Assembly (NCBI GenBank): GCA_963773155.1
Contig: CAVZAB010000014.1
Location: forward strand, 1 to 64,000
Direction: 5' to 3'
DNA length: 64,000 nucleotides
DNA from: CAVZAB01 sp963773155
GTDB lineage: Bacteria > Pseudomonadota > Alphaproteobacteria > Rhizobiales > Beijerinckiaceae
Part shown: one piece after another, positions 1-11,638 of the stretch
How the letters are laid out: each line of letters starts with the position of its first letter
Position numbering within the stretch: the stretch's first letter is position 1
Program-made: the position numbers and the translations under genes
The notes under the pieces: model-generated
Database searches by the model: none
What the model was told of the DNA's origin: nothing
Seen by the model: only the letters and a program-made list of their open reading frames with translations

Positions 1-716
<716 letters not shown>

Positions 717-986
717 ATCGCTCTCATTATCGATATCCACCGCTCGGCGCGGCAGCCGGCTCTTGCAAGCCGGTTTGGACACGATCTCATTTAAGACCAG
801 TTTGCTTCAAATGCATCCGGGAACGGTGCGGTCAAGCTCCGTTCACGACTGGTGCCCGAAGACGCCGCTTGACGCGACCCCTTCGACCAGATGCATTTCC
901 TTTTCACAATGACAGATATCGCGCCGGAAGGGCCAAGCCTTGCCGACGAATTTCGCTGCGGACGATGCCCGGTTCAGCCGCGCGTC

Positions 987-1062
987 TGGTGGAGCCAGAC
1001 GGGATCGAACCGACGACCTCATGCTTGCAAAGCACGCGCTCTCCCAACTGAGCTATGGCCCC
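987..1062 (-). tRNA. tRNA-Ala (anticodon TGC)
   Basis: On the minus strand a full cloverleaf is visible: acceptor GGGGCCA pairing with TGGCTCC, D-arm AGCTCAGTTGGGAGAGC, anticodon loop with TGC, T-arm GGTTCGATCC, discriminator A and an encoded CCA. It lies in the 16S-23S spacer, the standard position for tRNA-Ala in alphaproteobacterial rrn operons. Confidence 0.96.
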
Positions 1063-1103
1063 GAGCCAGCAGCGCCAGTCGGCGATCCTGTGGCGACCGG
1101 GAA

Positions 1104-1180
1104 TGGTGGGCCTGGGAAGACTTGAACTTCCGACCTCACGCTTATCAAGCGCGCGCTCTAACCAACTGAGCTACAAGCCC
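1104..1180 (-). tRNA. tRNA-Ile (anticodon GAT)
   Basis: Minus-strand cloverleaf with acceptor GGGCTTG against the 3' strand CAGGCCC, D-arm AGCTCAGTTGGTTAGAGC, anticodon GAT and an encoded CCA. It is the first tRNA after 16S, then tRNA-Ala, the usual spacer order. Confidence 0.96.
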
Positions 1181-1339
1181 GAGCCGTTGCATGCAACAAC
1201 CCAGGCGCGCGGCACAGCCGCGTGGGCTCGTCCGAGAAGAAAGAGAAACGAAGACGGCGGTGTCCCGCATTATCGGCCTGACTGGCCGCTATATTCCAAG
1301 CGATCCGATAAGAGGAATGGGTATTCCCCTTGAAGGATC

Positions 1340-2831
<1,492 letters not shown>

Positions 2832-3179
2832 GTATTGTCGAGAATTTGACTGGCTGGTCACTTAGTTACTTAACTCTTGACGAGTTCCAAGCACATCGAA
2901 TTTCCGGCCTCACGGCACGGAAAAAGCAATGTCTTGAGTAAACGTGACTGCCAGAAGTCTCGTTTGACTGCTCATAACGAGCAGTCCGCAAGGACTCCGC
3001 CGTCTACGTTTCTCTTTCTTCCGATTCAATTGACAAACAGCACATATCTCGGCCCGGGCTTTCGCCCACGACGCGATACTGTCCTCTGCCTGACTGGCAG
3101 GTCAGGTGGCAAAAGCCCGAGAAGCTCGAGAGAACCGAAACCGCATCGGCCGCTGGTGCGGCGCGCCGTCAGTGGGGCG
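2832..3179 (-). other. 16S leader / upstream region of rrn operon
   Basis: About 350 bases between the rrn promoter and 16S, transcribed on the minus strand as the pre-16S leader. It would pair with the spacer to form the RNase III stem. I see no believable protein gene on either strand. Confidence 0.5.
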
Positions 3180-3209
3180 TATATAGGTCCAGGCCCTCCG
3201 ACCTGTCAA
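3180..3209 (-). promoter_or_regulatory. rRNA operon promoter (-35 TTGACA, -10 TATATA)
   Basis: On the minus strand TTGACA (3209-3204) is followed by an 18-base spacer and TATATA (3185-3180), then CGCCCC. This is a near-consensus sigma-70 promoter pointing into the 16S gene about 340 bases downstream. It is the strongest promoter-like sequence upstream of the operon. Confidence 0.7.
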
Positions 3210-3535
3210 CACGAGATTTGCAAAAAACGCATAAAAAACCATATGCGAGCCTCCTGCCGGCCCGCCGCCTGTGGAAAGCGGTGGCATCTCGGTCTAGACT
3301 GACCGCGAGTCGCGGCAGTTGCCAAGCATTTCCCGCTGTGCTGCGCGGCGCCTATGCCGTACTTGAGCCACGTTCTTTGCGTTCTTTGCGTTGGGTAGAG
3401 TGCCGCACGAGCCGCGTCCCAGGCCAGACCTGAGCAAGGGTGGCTGAACCTTGCGCTTTGGATCCAGTGCTATTGACGCGTCAGGCGGCCTTGGGCAGTT
3501 TCGGCGCCAATGCCGGTGCTGCAGGCGGGGATTGA
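3210..3535. other. Intergenic region between rrn operon and M23 peptidase gene
   Basis: About 325 bases separating the divergent rrn operon and peptidase gene. It holds a short tandem repeat (GTTCTTTGC twice, near 3371-3388). No convincing gene or terminator was seen. Confidence 0.4.
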
Positions 3536-5632
3536 ATGGCGCTGCCGCGGCCGCAAGAGCGCGGCCTGGCTAGCCTGAGGGGACGCGTGTCGCAAACAAG
3601 GGAAGAAGCAGGCCCGGACGGCGGCGACCGCCGGCAGGACCGCCTGGCGGCAGCGATCGAAGTCGGCGTCGAGCCGCCGATCGAGGCGGACGGCCGTCGC
3701 CACAGCGCGGTTGACCGACGGCGGATTTCACTGCGCTGGCTGACGGGAACCGTGCTAACCGGCCTGTCGGGCGCCGCGCTGATTGGCGCCGCCATCTATT
3801 CCGCCCTTGATCGCAAATCCAATCTCGCCGAGACGCCCGAACTCGTCATCCGCAAGGATTCGGCGACCAGCGCCGAAGTCAATCCAAAGAAGGGCGACAG
3901 GCTCGTCAAGTCGGTCGACATCGTCGCCGCCCGGCAGGTGTTCCGGGCGCCGACGACGATCAAGATCGGCGACAAGGAAGTGATCAAATCACGCGGCTTC
4001 ACCCGGGTGGCGACGACGCTGACCCTTGCCGACACTGGTGCCGAGGATGTGCCGCCTTTCAATCCGTTGAAATTGCTCGCCGATGCCCGCAACCCGATCG
4101 ATCAGCCTCCCGATCCCGGCCCGGTTCAGGACGATGCAGAGGTCTCTTTCGTTACCTTTGATCTTGCTGGCACGATGACCAATCCGACCGCCGGCTATCT
4201 TTCGGCTGAAGAGATCCAAGCGCAGATCCGCGCCCATCTCGAAAATGCCGCCGCCTCCGGCAAGAAGGCGGCCCTGCCGATGCCGCCGCAATTGCTGCTG
4301 ATGCGGACCAGCCGCGCTGGCCTCGATCCGACTGGCGGCCTGTCCTATGCGACCGCGGCCCCGACGGCCATCAACGCCCCCTTCTCCAGCATCGAGGTGC
4401 GGATGGTGCCGGAAAATGTCACCTTGATCCCCAAAAGCGTGCCCGCGGCGGCCGGCGCCGGGCAGGCCAGCCAGATCGAGGAACGGCTCGTCGCCGTGCG
4501 GCACGGCGAAACGCTCGACGACATTCTCAAGGCCAACGGCGCCAGCCGCGAGCAGATTAAGGCGATTGTTGCGGCCTTTGCAGGCCGGCGCGGCGATGCT
4601 CCGGTGAGCGAGGGCCAGCGCGTCAAGCTACTGCTCGCCGATTTCGACGACAGCGGCAGCCTGCAGATCGGCCGGATTTCGGTCTATGCCGACGAGAAAC
4701 TGCTGACCACGGTCGCCGTAACCGATTCCGGTACCTATCTGCAGGTCGCCCAGACCGACGGCGGCGTCAGGATGCCAGCCCGCAAGACTTCGGAAGACCC
4801 AGAGGACGAGGATAATGGTGACGGCCTGCGCCTCTACGACAGTCTGTACGAAACGGCGATCAAGCAGGACGTGCCGCGCCCGATCATCGATGATCTCGTC
4901 CGCATTTTTGCCAATGACGTCGACTTCCAGCGCGCCGTCAGCCCCGGTGATTCCTTCGAAGCCTTTTACGGCGACAACGACGAGGAAGGGCGGTTCGATC
5001 TGCTCTTTGCCTCGATCGTCACCCGTGGCGAAACCTTCCGCTATTACCGCTTCCAGACTCCCGACGACGGCCAGGTCGACTTTTACGATCCGAACGGCCG
5101 CTCGATCCGCAAATTCCTGCTGCGCAAGCCGATCGCCGCCGGCGATTTGCGCTCCGGTTTTGGGATGCGTTATCATCCCGTCCTGCATTATTCGCGCATG
5201 CACACTGGTGTCGATTGGGCGAGCCCGGTCGGCACCCCGATACTGGCGGCGGGCAACGGCACCGTCATCAAGGCCGCCTGGGATAGCGGTTATGGCCGGC
5301 GCGTCGAGATCCAACACAGCAACGGTTACACCACGACCTACAACCACATGTCGGGTTTCGGCCGCGGCATCAGCGAAGGCGTCAAAGTGCGTCAGGGACA
5401 GGTCGTCGGCTATCTCGGCGCAACGGGACTGGTGACCGGCCCGCATCTCCACTACGAAGTCATGGTCAATGGCCGCTTCGTCGATCCATTGCAAATCCGC
5501 TTGCCCCGCACCCGCGAATTTGACGGCCGGCTGCTCGCCGAATTCAAACGCGAAAAGGACCGGATCGACGGACTGATCGCCAAGGCGCCGAATGCGACGG
5601 CCTCGCGCGTTGCGGAAAGGCCGCCAGGCTGA
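3536..5632 (+). CDS. M23-family metallopeptidase, membrane-anchored
   Basis: 698-residue protein with a charged N-terminal arm, one predicted membrane anchor at about residues 68-90, a LysM/OapA-like stretch around 320 (VRHGETLDDILKANGAS) and a C-terminal LytM/M23 domain. The zinc motifs are present: HxxxD (HTGVD, about residue 556) and HLH (GPHLHYE, about 638). M23 enzymes cut peptidoglycan cross-bridges, so a periplasmic role in cell-wall remodelling or division is expected. The start at 3536 gives a long arginine-rich cytoplasmic arm; a later start is possible. It overlaps the following transporter gene by a few bases. Confidence 0.9.
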   Translation: MALPRPQERGLASLRGRVSQTREEAGPDGGDRRQDRLAAAIEVGVEPPIEADGRRHSAVDRRRISLRWLTGTVLTGLSGAALIGAAIYSALDRKSNLAETPELVIRKDSATSAEVNPKKGDRLVKSVDIVAARQVFRAPTTIKIGDKEVIKSRGFTRVATTLTLADTGAEDVPPFNPLKLLADARNPIDQPPDPGPVQDDAEVSFVTFDLAGTMTNPTAGYLSAEEIQAQIRAHLENAAASGKKAALPMPPQLLLMRTSRAGLDPTGGLSYATAAPTAINAPFSSIEVRMVPENVTLIPKSVPAAAGAGQASQIEERLVAVRHGETLDDILKANGASREQIKAIVAAFAGRRGDAPVSEGQRVKLLLADFDDSGSLQIGRISVYADEKLLTTVAVTDSGTYLQVAQTDGGVRMPARKTSEDPEDEDNGDGLRLYDSLYETAIKQDVPRPIIDDLVRIFANDVDFQRAVSPGDSFEAFYGDNDEEGRFDLLFASIVTRGETFRYYRFQTPDDGQVDFYDPNGRSIRKFLLRKPIAAGDLRSGFGMRYHPVLHYSRMHTGVDWASPVGTPILAAGNGTVIKAAWDSGYGRRVEIQHSNGYTTTYNHMSGFGRGISEGVKVRQGQVVGYLGATGLVTGPHLHYEVMVNGRFVDPLQIRLPRTREFDGRLLAEFKREKDRIDGLIAKAPNATASRVAERPPG

Positions 5633-6567
5633 CCGCGACAAGCTTCGATCTGACTCAGATCGTCGGACCGGTATTCGGCCTGATCGCGCTCGGCTATCTT
5701 GCCGCCTTTTCACGGCTGATCGGCCCAAATGCCGGCACCGGCCTGTCGGAGTTCGTCTTCGTTCTCGCCGTCCCGGCGCTGGTCTTCCGGACCATGGCGA
5801 CGGCGGCCCTGCCAAGCGCGCAGCCCTGGGGTTATTGGCTCGCCTATTTCATCGCTGTCTGCATTGTCTGGGCGACCGCCATGCTGGTCGCCAGGCAATG
5901 GTTTGCGACGAGCCACAGTGAAAGCGTAATGGCCGGTTTCTGCGCCGGCCAGTCGAACACCATCCTGGTCGGGGTGCCACTAATTTTGAAAGCTTTTGGC
6001 GAAGCAGGCGCGGTCCCGCTCTTTCTCCTGATCGCCGTCCACTTGCCGTTGGTTGTCACAGCGGCAACCCTGCTCATCGAGGGTCCCAATGGCCTGCGGC
6101 TCGGCGAACTCGCCGGGCGGCTCCTCATCCATCCAGTCCTGTTCGCGCTGTTTTGCGGCATCGCCTGGCGCTTGACGGGATGGGGTATTGAAGGGGCACC
6201 GCGCGCCATTCTCGATGGGCTTGCGGCGGCCGCCATACCCTGCTCGCTCGTCGCCCTCGGCTTAGCCCTGCGCCGGCACGGCTTTACCGGGGGGCTTAGG
6301 CTTGCAGCGACATTGAGCACACTGAAACTCGTTGTCCATCCAGCTCTCGTCTACGCCTTCGCCTTCAAAATCTTCGTTATGCCGCCGGTCTGGGCCGGCG
6401 TGGCAGTCCTTTTCGCCGCCATGCCCTGCGGGATAAATTCCTATGTGTTTGCCGAGCGCTACCACACCGGCGTGGCAATCACGTCGAGCGCCATTGCGCT
6501 CTCGACCTTTGTGGCGCTGTTCACGACGCTTTTCTGGCTCAGGGTGCTCGGCCTTTCGGCCGGCTAG
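5629..6567 (+). CDS. AEC-family transporter (auxin efflux carrier type)
   Basis: Hydrophobic protein with about ten membrane segments matching the AEC permease family (malonate/auxin-efflux type); the substrate is unknown. Homology clearly extends upstream of the first ATG (5794): the in-frame segment TQIVGPVFGLIALGYLAAF encodes the first membrane helix. The only plausible start there is CTG at 5629, overlapping the TGA of the peptidase gene; no ATG, GTG or TTG is available in frame. Either a rare CTG start is used or an upstream base is wrong. Its last bases overlap gluQRS, which is convergent. Confidence 0.82.
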   Translation: MTATSFDLTQIVGPVFGLIALGYLAAFSRLIGPNAGTGLSEFVFVLAVPALVFRTMATAALPSAQPWGYWLAYFIAVCIVWATAMLVARQWFATSHSESVMAGFCAGQSNTILVGVPLILKAFGEAGAVPLFLLIAVHLPLVVTAATLLIEGPNGLRLGELAGRLLIHPVLFALFCGIAWRLTGWGIEGAPRAILDGLAAAAIPCSLVALGLALRRHGFTGGLRLAATLSTLKLVVHPALVYAFAFKIFVMPPVWAGVAVLFAAMPCGINSYVFAERYHTGVAITSSAIALSTFVALFTTLFWLRVLGLSAG

Positions 6568-7433
6568 AGGCCGATCAGCCGGCGGACTGCGGCTGGGCTC
6601 AGGCCAGCATCCCGCAGGGCCCGCAAGGCCTGCGACTTGTGACGTTTCGACAATTTCTGGTGGTCCGGGCCCAAGATCAGCCGATGATGGCGATAGAGGG
6701 GGGCCGGCAAGCCCAACAATTCCTGTAGCAATCGCTGCAAGCTGGTCGCCGCAAACAGATCGTAGCCGCGCACGACATGCGTCACCCCCTGCAGCGCATC
6801 ATCGGTTACGACCGCGAGATGATAGCTCGCGGGAACGTCCTTGCGGGCCAAGGATACGTCGCCCCAGTTCGCGGGTTCTGCCTCGACCAACCGTTCGCTA
6901 CCCGCCTCCGAGATCTCGCGCCAGGCAATCCGGCGCGCCAACCGAGCGAGCGCCGCCTGGCTGTCGAGCCGCAGGCAATGCGGCACGCCCGCCGCCAACC
7001 GCTGCGCGCGCTCGGCCGGCGGCAAATGCCGACAGCTGCCCCAATAGAGTGGCGAGCCGTCCGGGTCGCGCGGCCAAGCCGGTCGGACGGCGGCACAGCG
7101 CTGCAAATCGGCGCGGCTGCAAAAGCAGGGGTAAATCAGGGCCTGATCGGCAAGCCGCGCCAATTGCCCGGCATAGAGCGAGAAATGCTCGGATTGTCGG
7201 CGCACCGGCATCTCCCAGCGCAAGCCCAGCCAGGCCAGATCCTCGTTGATCGCGGTCTCGTAGGCGTCGCGGCTGCGCCCCCTGTCGATATCCTCGATCC
7301 GCAGCAAAAACCGGCCGTCCTGAGCCTGCGCCAGGTCGAAATTCAACGCCGCCGAATAGGCATGACCGAGGTGAAGATAGCCGTTCGGAGAAGGAGCAAA
7401 GCGATAGACGGGTTGCACCGACCTGGCCATCAT
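6564..7433 (-). CDS. gluQ: Glutamyl-Q tRNA(Asp) synthetase
   Basis: Truncated glutamyl-tRNA synthetase paralogue (289 residues) lacking the anticodon-binding domain, as GluQRS enzymes do. It carries the class I signatures FAPSPNGYLHLGHA (HIGH-like) near the N-terminus and KLSKRH (KMSKS-like) near residue 268. Cysteines CFC and a downstream WGSC fit the zinc site of the family. It charges glutamate onto queuosine at position 34 of tRNA-Asp. Confidence 0.92.
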   Translation of the reverse strand: MMARSVQPVYRFAPSPNGYLHLGHAYSAALNFDLAQAQDGRFLLRIEDIDRGRSRDAYETAINEDLAWLGLRWEMPVRRQSEHFSLYAGQLARLADQALIYPCFCSRADLQRCAAVRPAWPRDPDGSPLYWGSCRHLPPAERAQRLAAGVPHCLRLDSQAALARLARRIAWREISEAGSERLVEAEPANWGDVSLARKDVPASYHLAVVTDDALQGVTHVVRGYDLFAATSLQRLLQELLGLPAPLYRHHRLILGPDHQKLSKRHKSQALRALRDAGLSPAAVRRLIGL

Positions 7434-7460
7434 TGTTCACTCGAGGGACAGCTAATTTGG

Positions 7461-8219
7461 ATGGGACGTGAACAAGTGGCAAGACCGGCAAAGGCGCCGC
7501 AGCGCGCCAAGGCCCCTCGGCCCGCCCGCCCACGGGGGAAAGCGAACAGCCGCCTGTATCGACCGGCGCGAATCAGCGACGAGGCCGATCTCGCCGATGC
7601 CGTCGCCGCGCTAAAGCGCCAGGACCCGCTTGTCATCGGTCATTTGCTCGAAACCGGCGGCATGCCGCCGCTGCGACAGGGGCGCCAGGGCTTTGCCGGC
7701 CTTGCCGCGATCATCGTGTCCCAGCAAGTCTCCGTTGCCAGCGCCGATGCAATCTACGCACGGCTCGCCGCCGAGATCGCACCGCTCGACGCGCCGGGCC
7801 TCGCGGCAGCGGGCGAAGACAGGCTCAAGGCCTGCGGCCTGTCGCGACCAAAAATGCGAGCGCTGAGAGCGGCAGCCGAGGCGATTATCGCGGGCCGGCT
7901 CGAACTCGCCGGGCTGACGCAATTGGAACCGGACGAGGCCCATGCGAGGCTCATCGCCGTATATGGCATAGGTCCGTGGACCGCCGACTTGTTTCTGCTT
8001 TCCTGTCTTGGCCATCCCGACGCCTGGCCGGCCGGCGATCTGGCGCTGCAGGAGGCGGCACGCCTGGCGCTCGGGCTGCGGCAGCGGCCAGGCAAAGCCG
8101 AGCTCGAATCGATCGGCGAGCGGTGGCGGCCATTTCGGGCGGTTGCCGCCCGGATGCTTTGGACCTATTACCGGCATGTCAAGGCGCGGCGCGGCTTGGC
8201 AGCCGGCATGATCGACTGA
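7461..8219 (+). CDS. DNA-3-methyladenine glycosylase (AlkA/HhH-GPD type)
   Basis: 252-residue helix-hairpin-helix GPD glycosylase. The HhH motif with following loop is visible (VYGIGPWTADLFLLSCLG), and the catalytic aspartate is expected in the segment PAGDLALQEA just after. It removes alkylated purines in base excision repair. The open frame extends upstream to 6777 only as the antisense of gluQRS, so the ATG at 7461 after an AATTTGG segment is preferred. The start overlaps no gene; the divergent gluQ start lies 27 bases away. Confidence 0.9.
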   Translation: MGREQVARPAKAPQRAKAPRPARPRGKANSRLYRPARISDEADLADAVAALKRQDPLVIGHLLETGGMPPLRQGRQGFAGLAAIIVSQQVSVASADAIYARLAAEIAPLDAPGLAAAGEDRLKACGLSRPKMRALRAAAEAIIAGRLELAGLTQLEPDEAHARLIAVYGIGPWTADLFLLSCLGHPDAWPAGDLALQEAARLALGLRQRPGKAELESIGERWRPFRAVAARMLWTYYRHVKARRGLAAGMID

Positions 8220-8264
8220 TCGGGCCTTGGTCTTGGACAAGCTGATGCCAGGAAGAGAACAACG

Positions 8265-8921
8265 ATGGCCCTGATCGATGGACCACGCCTTGCCGCGCAA
8301 TCCGGCCAGGCCAGCCATCTCGTCGTGTTCCTGCACGGCTATGGGGCAGACGGCCATGACCTGATTGCGATTGGGCGGCAATGGCAACAGCTCTTTCCCG
8401 CTGTCGCTTTCGTCGCCCCGCATGCGCCCGAAATCTGCGGGGCCGGCGGCCCCGGGCGGCAATGGTTCGCCTTGAGCATGCGCGACCCGTCGGAACGTTG
8501 GCGCGGCGCGGTCGCCGCCCGCCCCGCCCTCGACGCCTTCCTCGACAGCGAACTCGCCCGTCTTCAGCTGCCGCAGGACCGCCTGGTGTTGGTCGGGTTC
8601 AGCCAGGGCACGATGATGGCGCTGCACGTCGGTTTGCGCCGGCCGCGCGCGATCGCCGCCATAGTCGGCTATTCCGGCCTCCTGGTCGGACCCGAGCATC
8701 TCGCCGAGGCCCGTTCGCCGGCGCCAATCCTGCTGGTCCATGGCGACGCGGACGAGATTATTCCGGTCGAAGCGCTATTCGCCTCGGCCGAGGCCCTGGC
8801 CGCGGTCGGCATAGGCTGCGAATGGCACTTGTCGCTCGGTTTAGGGCACGGCATCGACGAGGCTGGGCTGGTGCATGGCGCGTTGTTCGTCCAACAAAAC
8901 CTGCGGCGAACCCGGTTGTGA
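8265..8921 (+). CDS. Phospholipase/carboxylesterase family alpha/beta hydrolase
   Basis: 218-residue alpha/beta hydrolase of the carboxylesterase/thioesterase (YpfH-like) family. Visible landmarks are the oxyanion segment FLHGYGADGHD, the nucleophile elbow GFSQG (about residue 112), the acid in HGDADEIIP and the catalytic histidine in GLGHGID. It probably hydrolyses short acyl esters or thioesters in the cytoplasm; no signal peptide is seen. The ATG at 8265 follows a GAAGAGAA ribosome-binding region. Confidence 0.9.
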   Translation: MALIDGPRLAAQSGQASHLVVFLHGYGADGHDLIAIGRQWQQLFPAVAFVAPHAPEICGAGGPGRQWFALSMRDPSERWRGAVAARPALDAFLDSELARLQLPQDRLVLVGFSQGTMMALHVGLRRPRAIAAIVGYSGLLVGPEHLAEARSPAPILLVHGDADEIIPVEALFASAEALAAVGIGCEWHLSLGLGHGIDEAGLVHGALFVQQNLRRTRL

Positions 8922-8922
8922 C

Positions 8923-9702
8923 CTAGCCGCGCGCTACCGCGAGTTCGGCCTTGCCGGCTTGCCGCAATAACAGCGAATTGGTCGAGACGGAACAAAGGCT
9001 GTAACCGCGCAGCCGCAACGCCTTGGCGCGGGCACCGTCAAAGCAAAAGGCCGCGGCAAACTTGCCATGTGCCTTGGCCTTGCGGCACACCTCGTCAAGG
9101 GCTGCATCGACCTCCGGATGGCCCGGATTGACGCTGCGGCCGTGGCTGAGTGCGATCGAAAGATCAGACGGTCCGACAAAGACGCCGTCGATGCCCGCAA
9201 CCCCCAGAATGTCGTCGAGAGCCGCCATCGCCTCTTTTGTCTCGATCATCGCTATGCTGAGATGTTGGCGGTTGGCTTCCCGCAAATAGGTATCGGTGTC
9301 CAAACCGGTTAGCGCGAGGACCCGTCTTGGTCCCCAGCTACGTGCGCCAAGCGGCGGGAATTTGGAAAAATCCGCGAAAACTTGCGCGTCCGTCCGCGAA
9401 TTGATCATCGGGGCGATAATGGCCGCGGCACCCATGTCGAGGAGCCGCGAGGCAGTCGCAAAATCGCCGACCGGGATCCGTACGATGGCGGGTTTGCCAG
9501 CCAAGCCAGCATGAACAATACCGCGCAGGGCGGCGCTCAAGTCGAGCGCCCCGTGCTGCATATCGAGCATGACGGCGTCAAATCCGTCAGCCGCCATTTG
9601 CTCGGCGATCGCCGGCTCGGCAAAGCCGATCCAAGCACAAAATTGGCAAGGGCCGGTGCGGACCTTTTCGGCAAACGCAAAAATCGGATCAGCGTGCGGC
9701 AT
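8923..9702 (-). CDS. HpcH/HpaI aldolase/citrate lyase family protein
   Basis: 259-residue TIM-barrel class II aldolase of the HpcH/HpaI family. The metal-site region is recognisable (MLDMQHG near residue 46, GAAAIIAPMI near 92, AMIETKEA near 150, GVFVGPSDLS near 172). Family members split 2-keto-3-deoxy acids such as 4-hydroxy-2-oxoheptanedioate into pyruvate and an aldehyde. There is no catabolic operon around it, so the substrate is open. It ends one base after the convergent esterase stop. Confidence 0.88.
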   Translation of the reverse strand: MPHADPIFAFAEKVRTGPCQFCAWIGFAEPAIAEQMAADGFDAVMLDMQHGALDLSAALRGIVHAGLAGKPAIVRIPVGDFATASRLLDMGAAAIIAPMINSRTDAQVFADFSKFPPLGARSWGPRRVLALTGLDTDTYLREANRQHLSIAMIETKEAMAALDDILGVAGIDGVFVGPSDLSIALSHGRSVNPGHPEVDAALDEVCRKAKAHGKFAAAFCFDGARAKALRLRGYSLCSVSTNSLLLRQAGKAELAVARG

Positions 9703-9750
9703 GCGGGGTTAGCCTTTTGATTCGAATTGTTCCGGCATGCCGGGTCGCAT

Positions 9751-10074
9751 TCACCGACCGGTTTTGACGGATTCGAGCGCTATCGCCATGAATTCGGCCA
9801 TATTGCGGCGGATCTGGTGCTCGGTCTGCTGGACCCCAGCGGCGTCGAAATCGGCCTTGATCTTGCGGTAAATATTCTCCGAATCGGCCTCGGCAATGTC
9901 GGCCTCGACGAGCGATTTGGCATAGGCTTCCGCGCCAGCGCCGCTTTTGCCGAGTTTGCCGGCCGCCCAAAGGCCGAGCATCCGATTGCGGCGCGCCTCA
10001 GCCTTGAATTGCAATTCGGCGTCACGGGCGAATTTTCCCTCGAAGGCGTTTTCACGCTTGTCGAAAGTGGTCAT
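9751..10074 (-). CDS. DUF1476 / F1-ATPase inhibitor subunit zeta
   Basis: 107-residue mainly helical protein beginning MTTFDKRENAFEGKFA, the hallmark of DUF1476, identified in Paracoccus as the zeta subunit that inhibits ATP hydrolysis by F1-ATPase. Found almost only in Alphaproteobacteria and often beside purC, as here. It acts at the inner-membrane ATP synthase. Confidence 0.93.
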   Translation of the reverse strand: MTTFDKRENAFEGKFARDAELQFKAEARRNRMLGLWAAGKLGKSGAGAEAYAKSLVEADIAEADSENIYRKIKADFDAAGVQQTEHQIRRNMAEFMAIALESVKTGR

Positions 10075-10543
10075 GGCATCTCCTGACGATCGCGATTGAA
10101 CGGTTCGACCCCAGCTATAGCAACCCGCGCCCTAGGGCGCCATCCTCCCCGCCCTCCCCGGCCGCCGCGGCCACTATCATTGGTTTAATCTTGGGAGGAA
10201 ATACAAGGCCAGGTTGTATCGCCCACCTCGATAATGGCTCGCTCGCAACCGCCGCGAGCGTGGCCCGGCATTGGCCAGGCTCGCTCGCGGCGCACAGAAG
10301 AATGCCGTTCCAAAACAACCGCGTATGGCAAACGATTTGGAGCATGCCTTGGAATTGCCCACAGTATCATTGTGCGGCGCGGCGTGATCCGCTACCGTGC
10401 GAAGGTCATGCCAGGCCGCGAACCAGGCGAGACGCCGGGCATCTCGAAACAACCTGTGCCGGGCGCGCACAGCCCAGGTGCCCCATTTACGCGAACGGAG
10501 ACCAACCCTTCCCATGGATTTCCTCAAACCACGGTACTCAAAA
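10075..10543. other. Intergenic region upstream of the purine operon
   Basis: About 470 bases between the divergent zeta-subunit gene and purC, expected to hold both promoters. A short inverted repeat CACAGTATCATTGTG lies near 10361-10375 and could be an operator, but nothing identifies a regulator. No credible open frame is seen. Confidence 0.35.
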
Positions 10544-11308
10544 ATGAACCGCCGCCGCCGAATCTACGAAGGCAAGGCCAAAGTGCTTTACGAAGGTCCA
10601 GAGCCGGGAACGCTCATCCAGCATTTCAAGGACGACGCCACCGCCTTCAATGCCAAAAAGCACGAAGTCATCGACGGCAAGGGGGTGCTGAACAACCGCA
10701 TTTCCGAATTCATATTTCAACAATTGAATAATATTGGTGTGCCGACCCATTTCATCCGGCGCATGAACATGCGCGAGCAATTGATCCGCGAAGTGGAAAT
10801 CATTCCACTCGAAATCGTTGTCCGCAATGTCGCGGCAGGCTCGCTGTCGACCCGGCTTGGCATCGAGGAAGGCTCGCAGCTGCCGCGTTCGATCATCGAA
10901 TTTTATTACAAGAACGATGCGCTCAACGACCCGATGGTTTCCGAGGAGCATATTACCGCCTTCGGCTGGGCCAGCCCACAGGAAATCGACGATGTGATGG
11001 CTCTCGCCATTCGGGTCAACGACTTTCTCTCAGGCCTGTTTCTCGGCGTGGGAATCCGCCTCGTCGATTTCAAAATGGAATGTGGCCGCCTGTGGGAAGG
11101 CGACCTGATGCGGATCGTCGTCGCCGACGAGATTAGCCCGGATTCCTGCCGGCTTTGGGACATCAAGTCCAACGACAAGCTCGACAAGGACCGTTTCCGC
11201 CGCGACATGGGCGGCCTCGTTGAGGCCTATACCGAAGTTGCCCGCCGTCTCGGCATCATGAACGATAACGAGACCCCGCGCACGGGCGGCCCCAAACTTG
11301 TTGAGTAG
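10544..11308 (+). CDS. purC: Phosphoribosylaminoimidazole-succinocarboxamide synthase
   Basis: 254-residue SAICAR synthetase, step 8 of purine synthesis, joining aspartate to CAIR using ATP. Family signatures are clear: [14 protein letters not shown] at the start, [12 protein letters not shown] mid-protein, the LVDFKMECG and [13 protein letters not shown] segments. The ATG at 10544 gives the family length and the typical [13 protein letters not shown] start; an ATG at 10514 is also open but would add an atypical extension. It is first of purC-purS-purQ-purL. Confidence 0.96.
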   Translation: MNRRRRIYEGKAKVLYEGPEPGTLIQHFKDDATAFNAKKHEVIDGKGVLNNRISEFIFQQLNNIGVPTHFIRRMNMREQLIREVEIIPLEIVVRNVAAGSLSTRLGIEEGSQLPRSIIEFYYKNDALNDPMVSEEHITAFGWASPQEIDDVMALAIRVNDFLSGLFLGVGIRLVDFKMECGRLWEGDLMRIVVADEISPDSCRLWDIKSNDKLDKDRFRRDMGGLVEAYTEVARRLGIMNDNETPRTGGPKLVE

Positions 11309-11344
11309 CGAATCGAACAATTGCCCTGTCGACTAAGGCCGTTT

Positions 11345-11370
11345 AAGGGGGGCCATTGGTGCCCCCCTTT
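11345..11370 (+). terminator. Hairpin between purC and purS (attenuator or terminator-like)
   Basis: A nine-base stem (AAGGGGGGC / GCCCCCCTT) with a seven-base loop and only three T residues, between purC and purS. The stem is strong but the U-tract is short, so it may stabilise the purC message or reduce read-through rather than fully stop transcription. Confidence 0.55.
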
Positions 11371-11387
11371 GCATTGCCGGAGCGATC

Positions 11388-11627
11388 ATGAGAGCCCGCA
11401 TAACGGTCACCCTGAAAAGCGGTGTGCTCGATCCGCAGGGCAAGGCGATCGAAGGGGCCTTGGCATCGCTCGGATTTGCGGGAATTGGTAGCGTGCGGCA
11501 GGGCAAGATCTTCGACATCGAATTGACGGGGGGCGACCCGGCCGCAGCCGAGCGGACTCTCAAAGCGGCCTGTGACACTTTGCTGGCCAATACTGTGATT
11601 GAGAATTATCACGTGGAAATCCAATAG
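11388..11627 (+). CDS. purS: Phosphoribosylformylglycinamidine synthase subunit PurS
   Basis: 79-residue small subunit of the three-part FGAM synthase found outside enterobacteria. MRARITVTLKSGVLDPQGKA and a central GF/GIGSVRQGKIFDIEL segment match PurS. It bridges PurQ and PurL and is needed for ammonia transfer. It sits 11 bases ahead of purQ. Confidence 0.95.
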   Translation: MRARITVTLKSGVLDPQGKAIEGALASLGFAGIGSVRQGKIFDIELTGGDPAAAERTLKAACDTLLANTVIENYHVEIQ

Positions 11628-11638
11628 AAAGCGGCCCC

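Noticed and set aside
4628..5815. 395-codon minus-strand frame
   Set aside because: Antisense shadow of the M23 peptidase gene in GC-rich DNA.
6777..7460. Upstream extension of the DNA glycosylase frame
   Set aside because: It is antisense to gluQRS and shows no glycosylase features; ATG 7461 fits the family.
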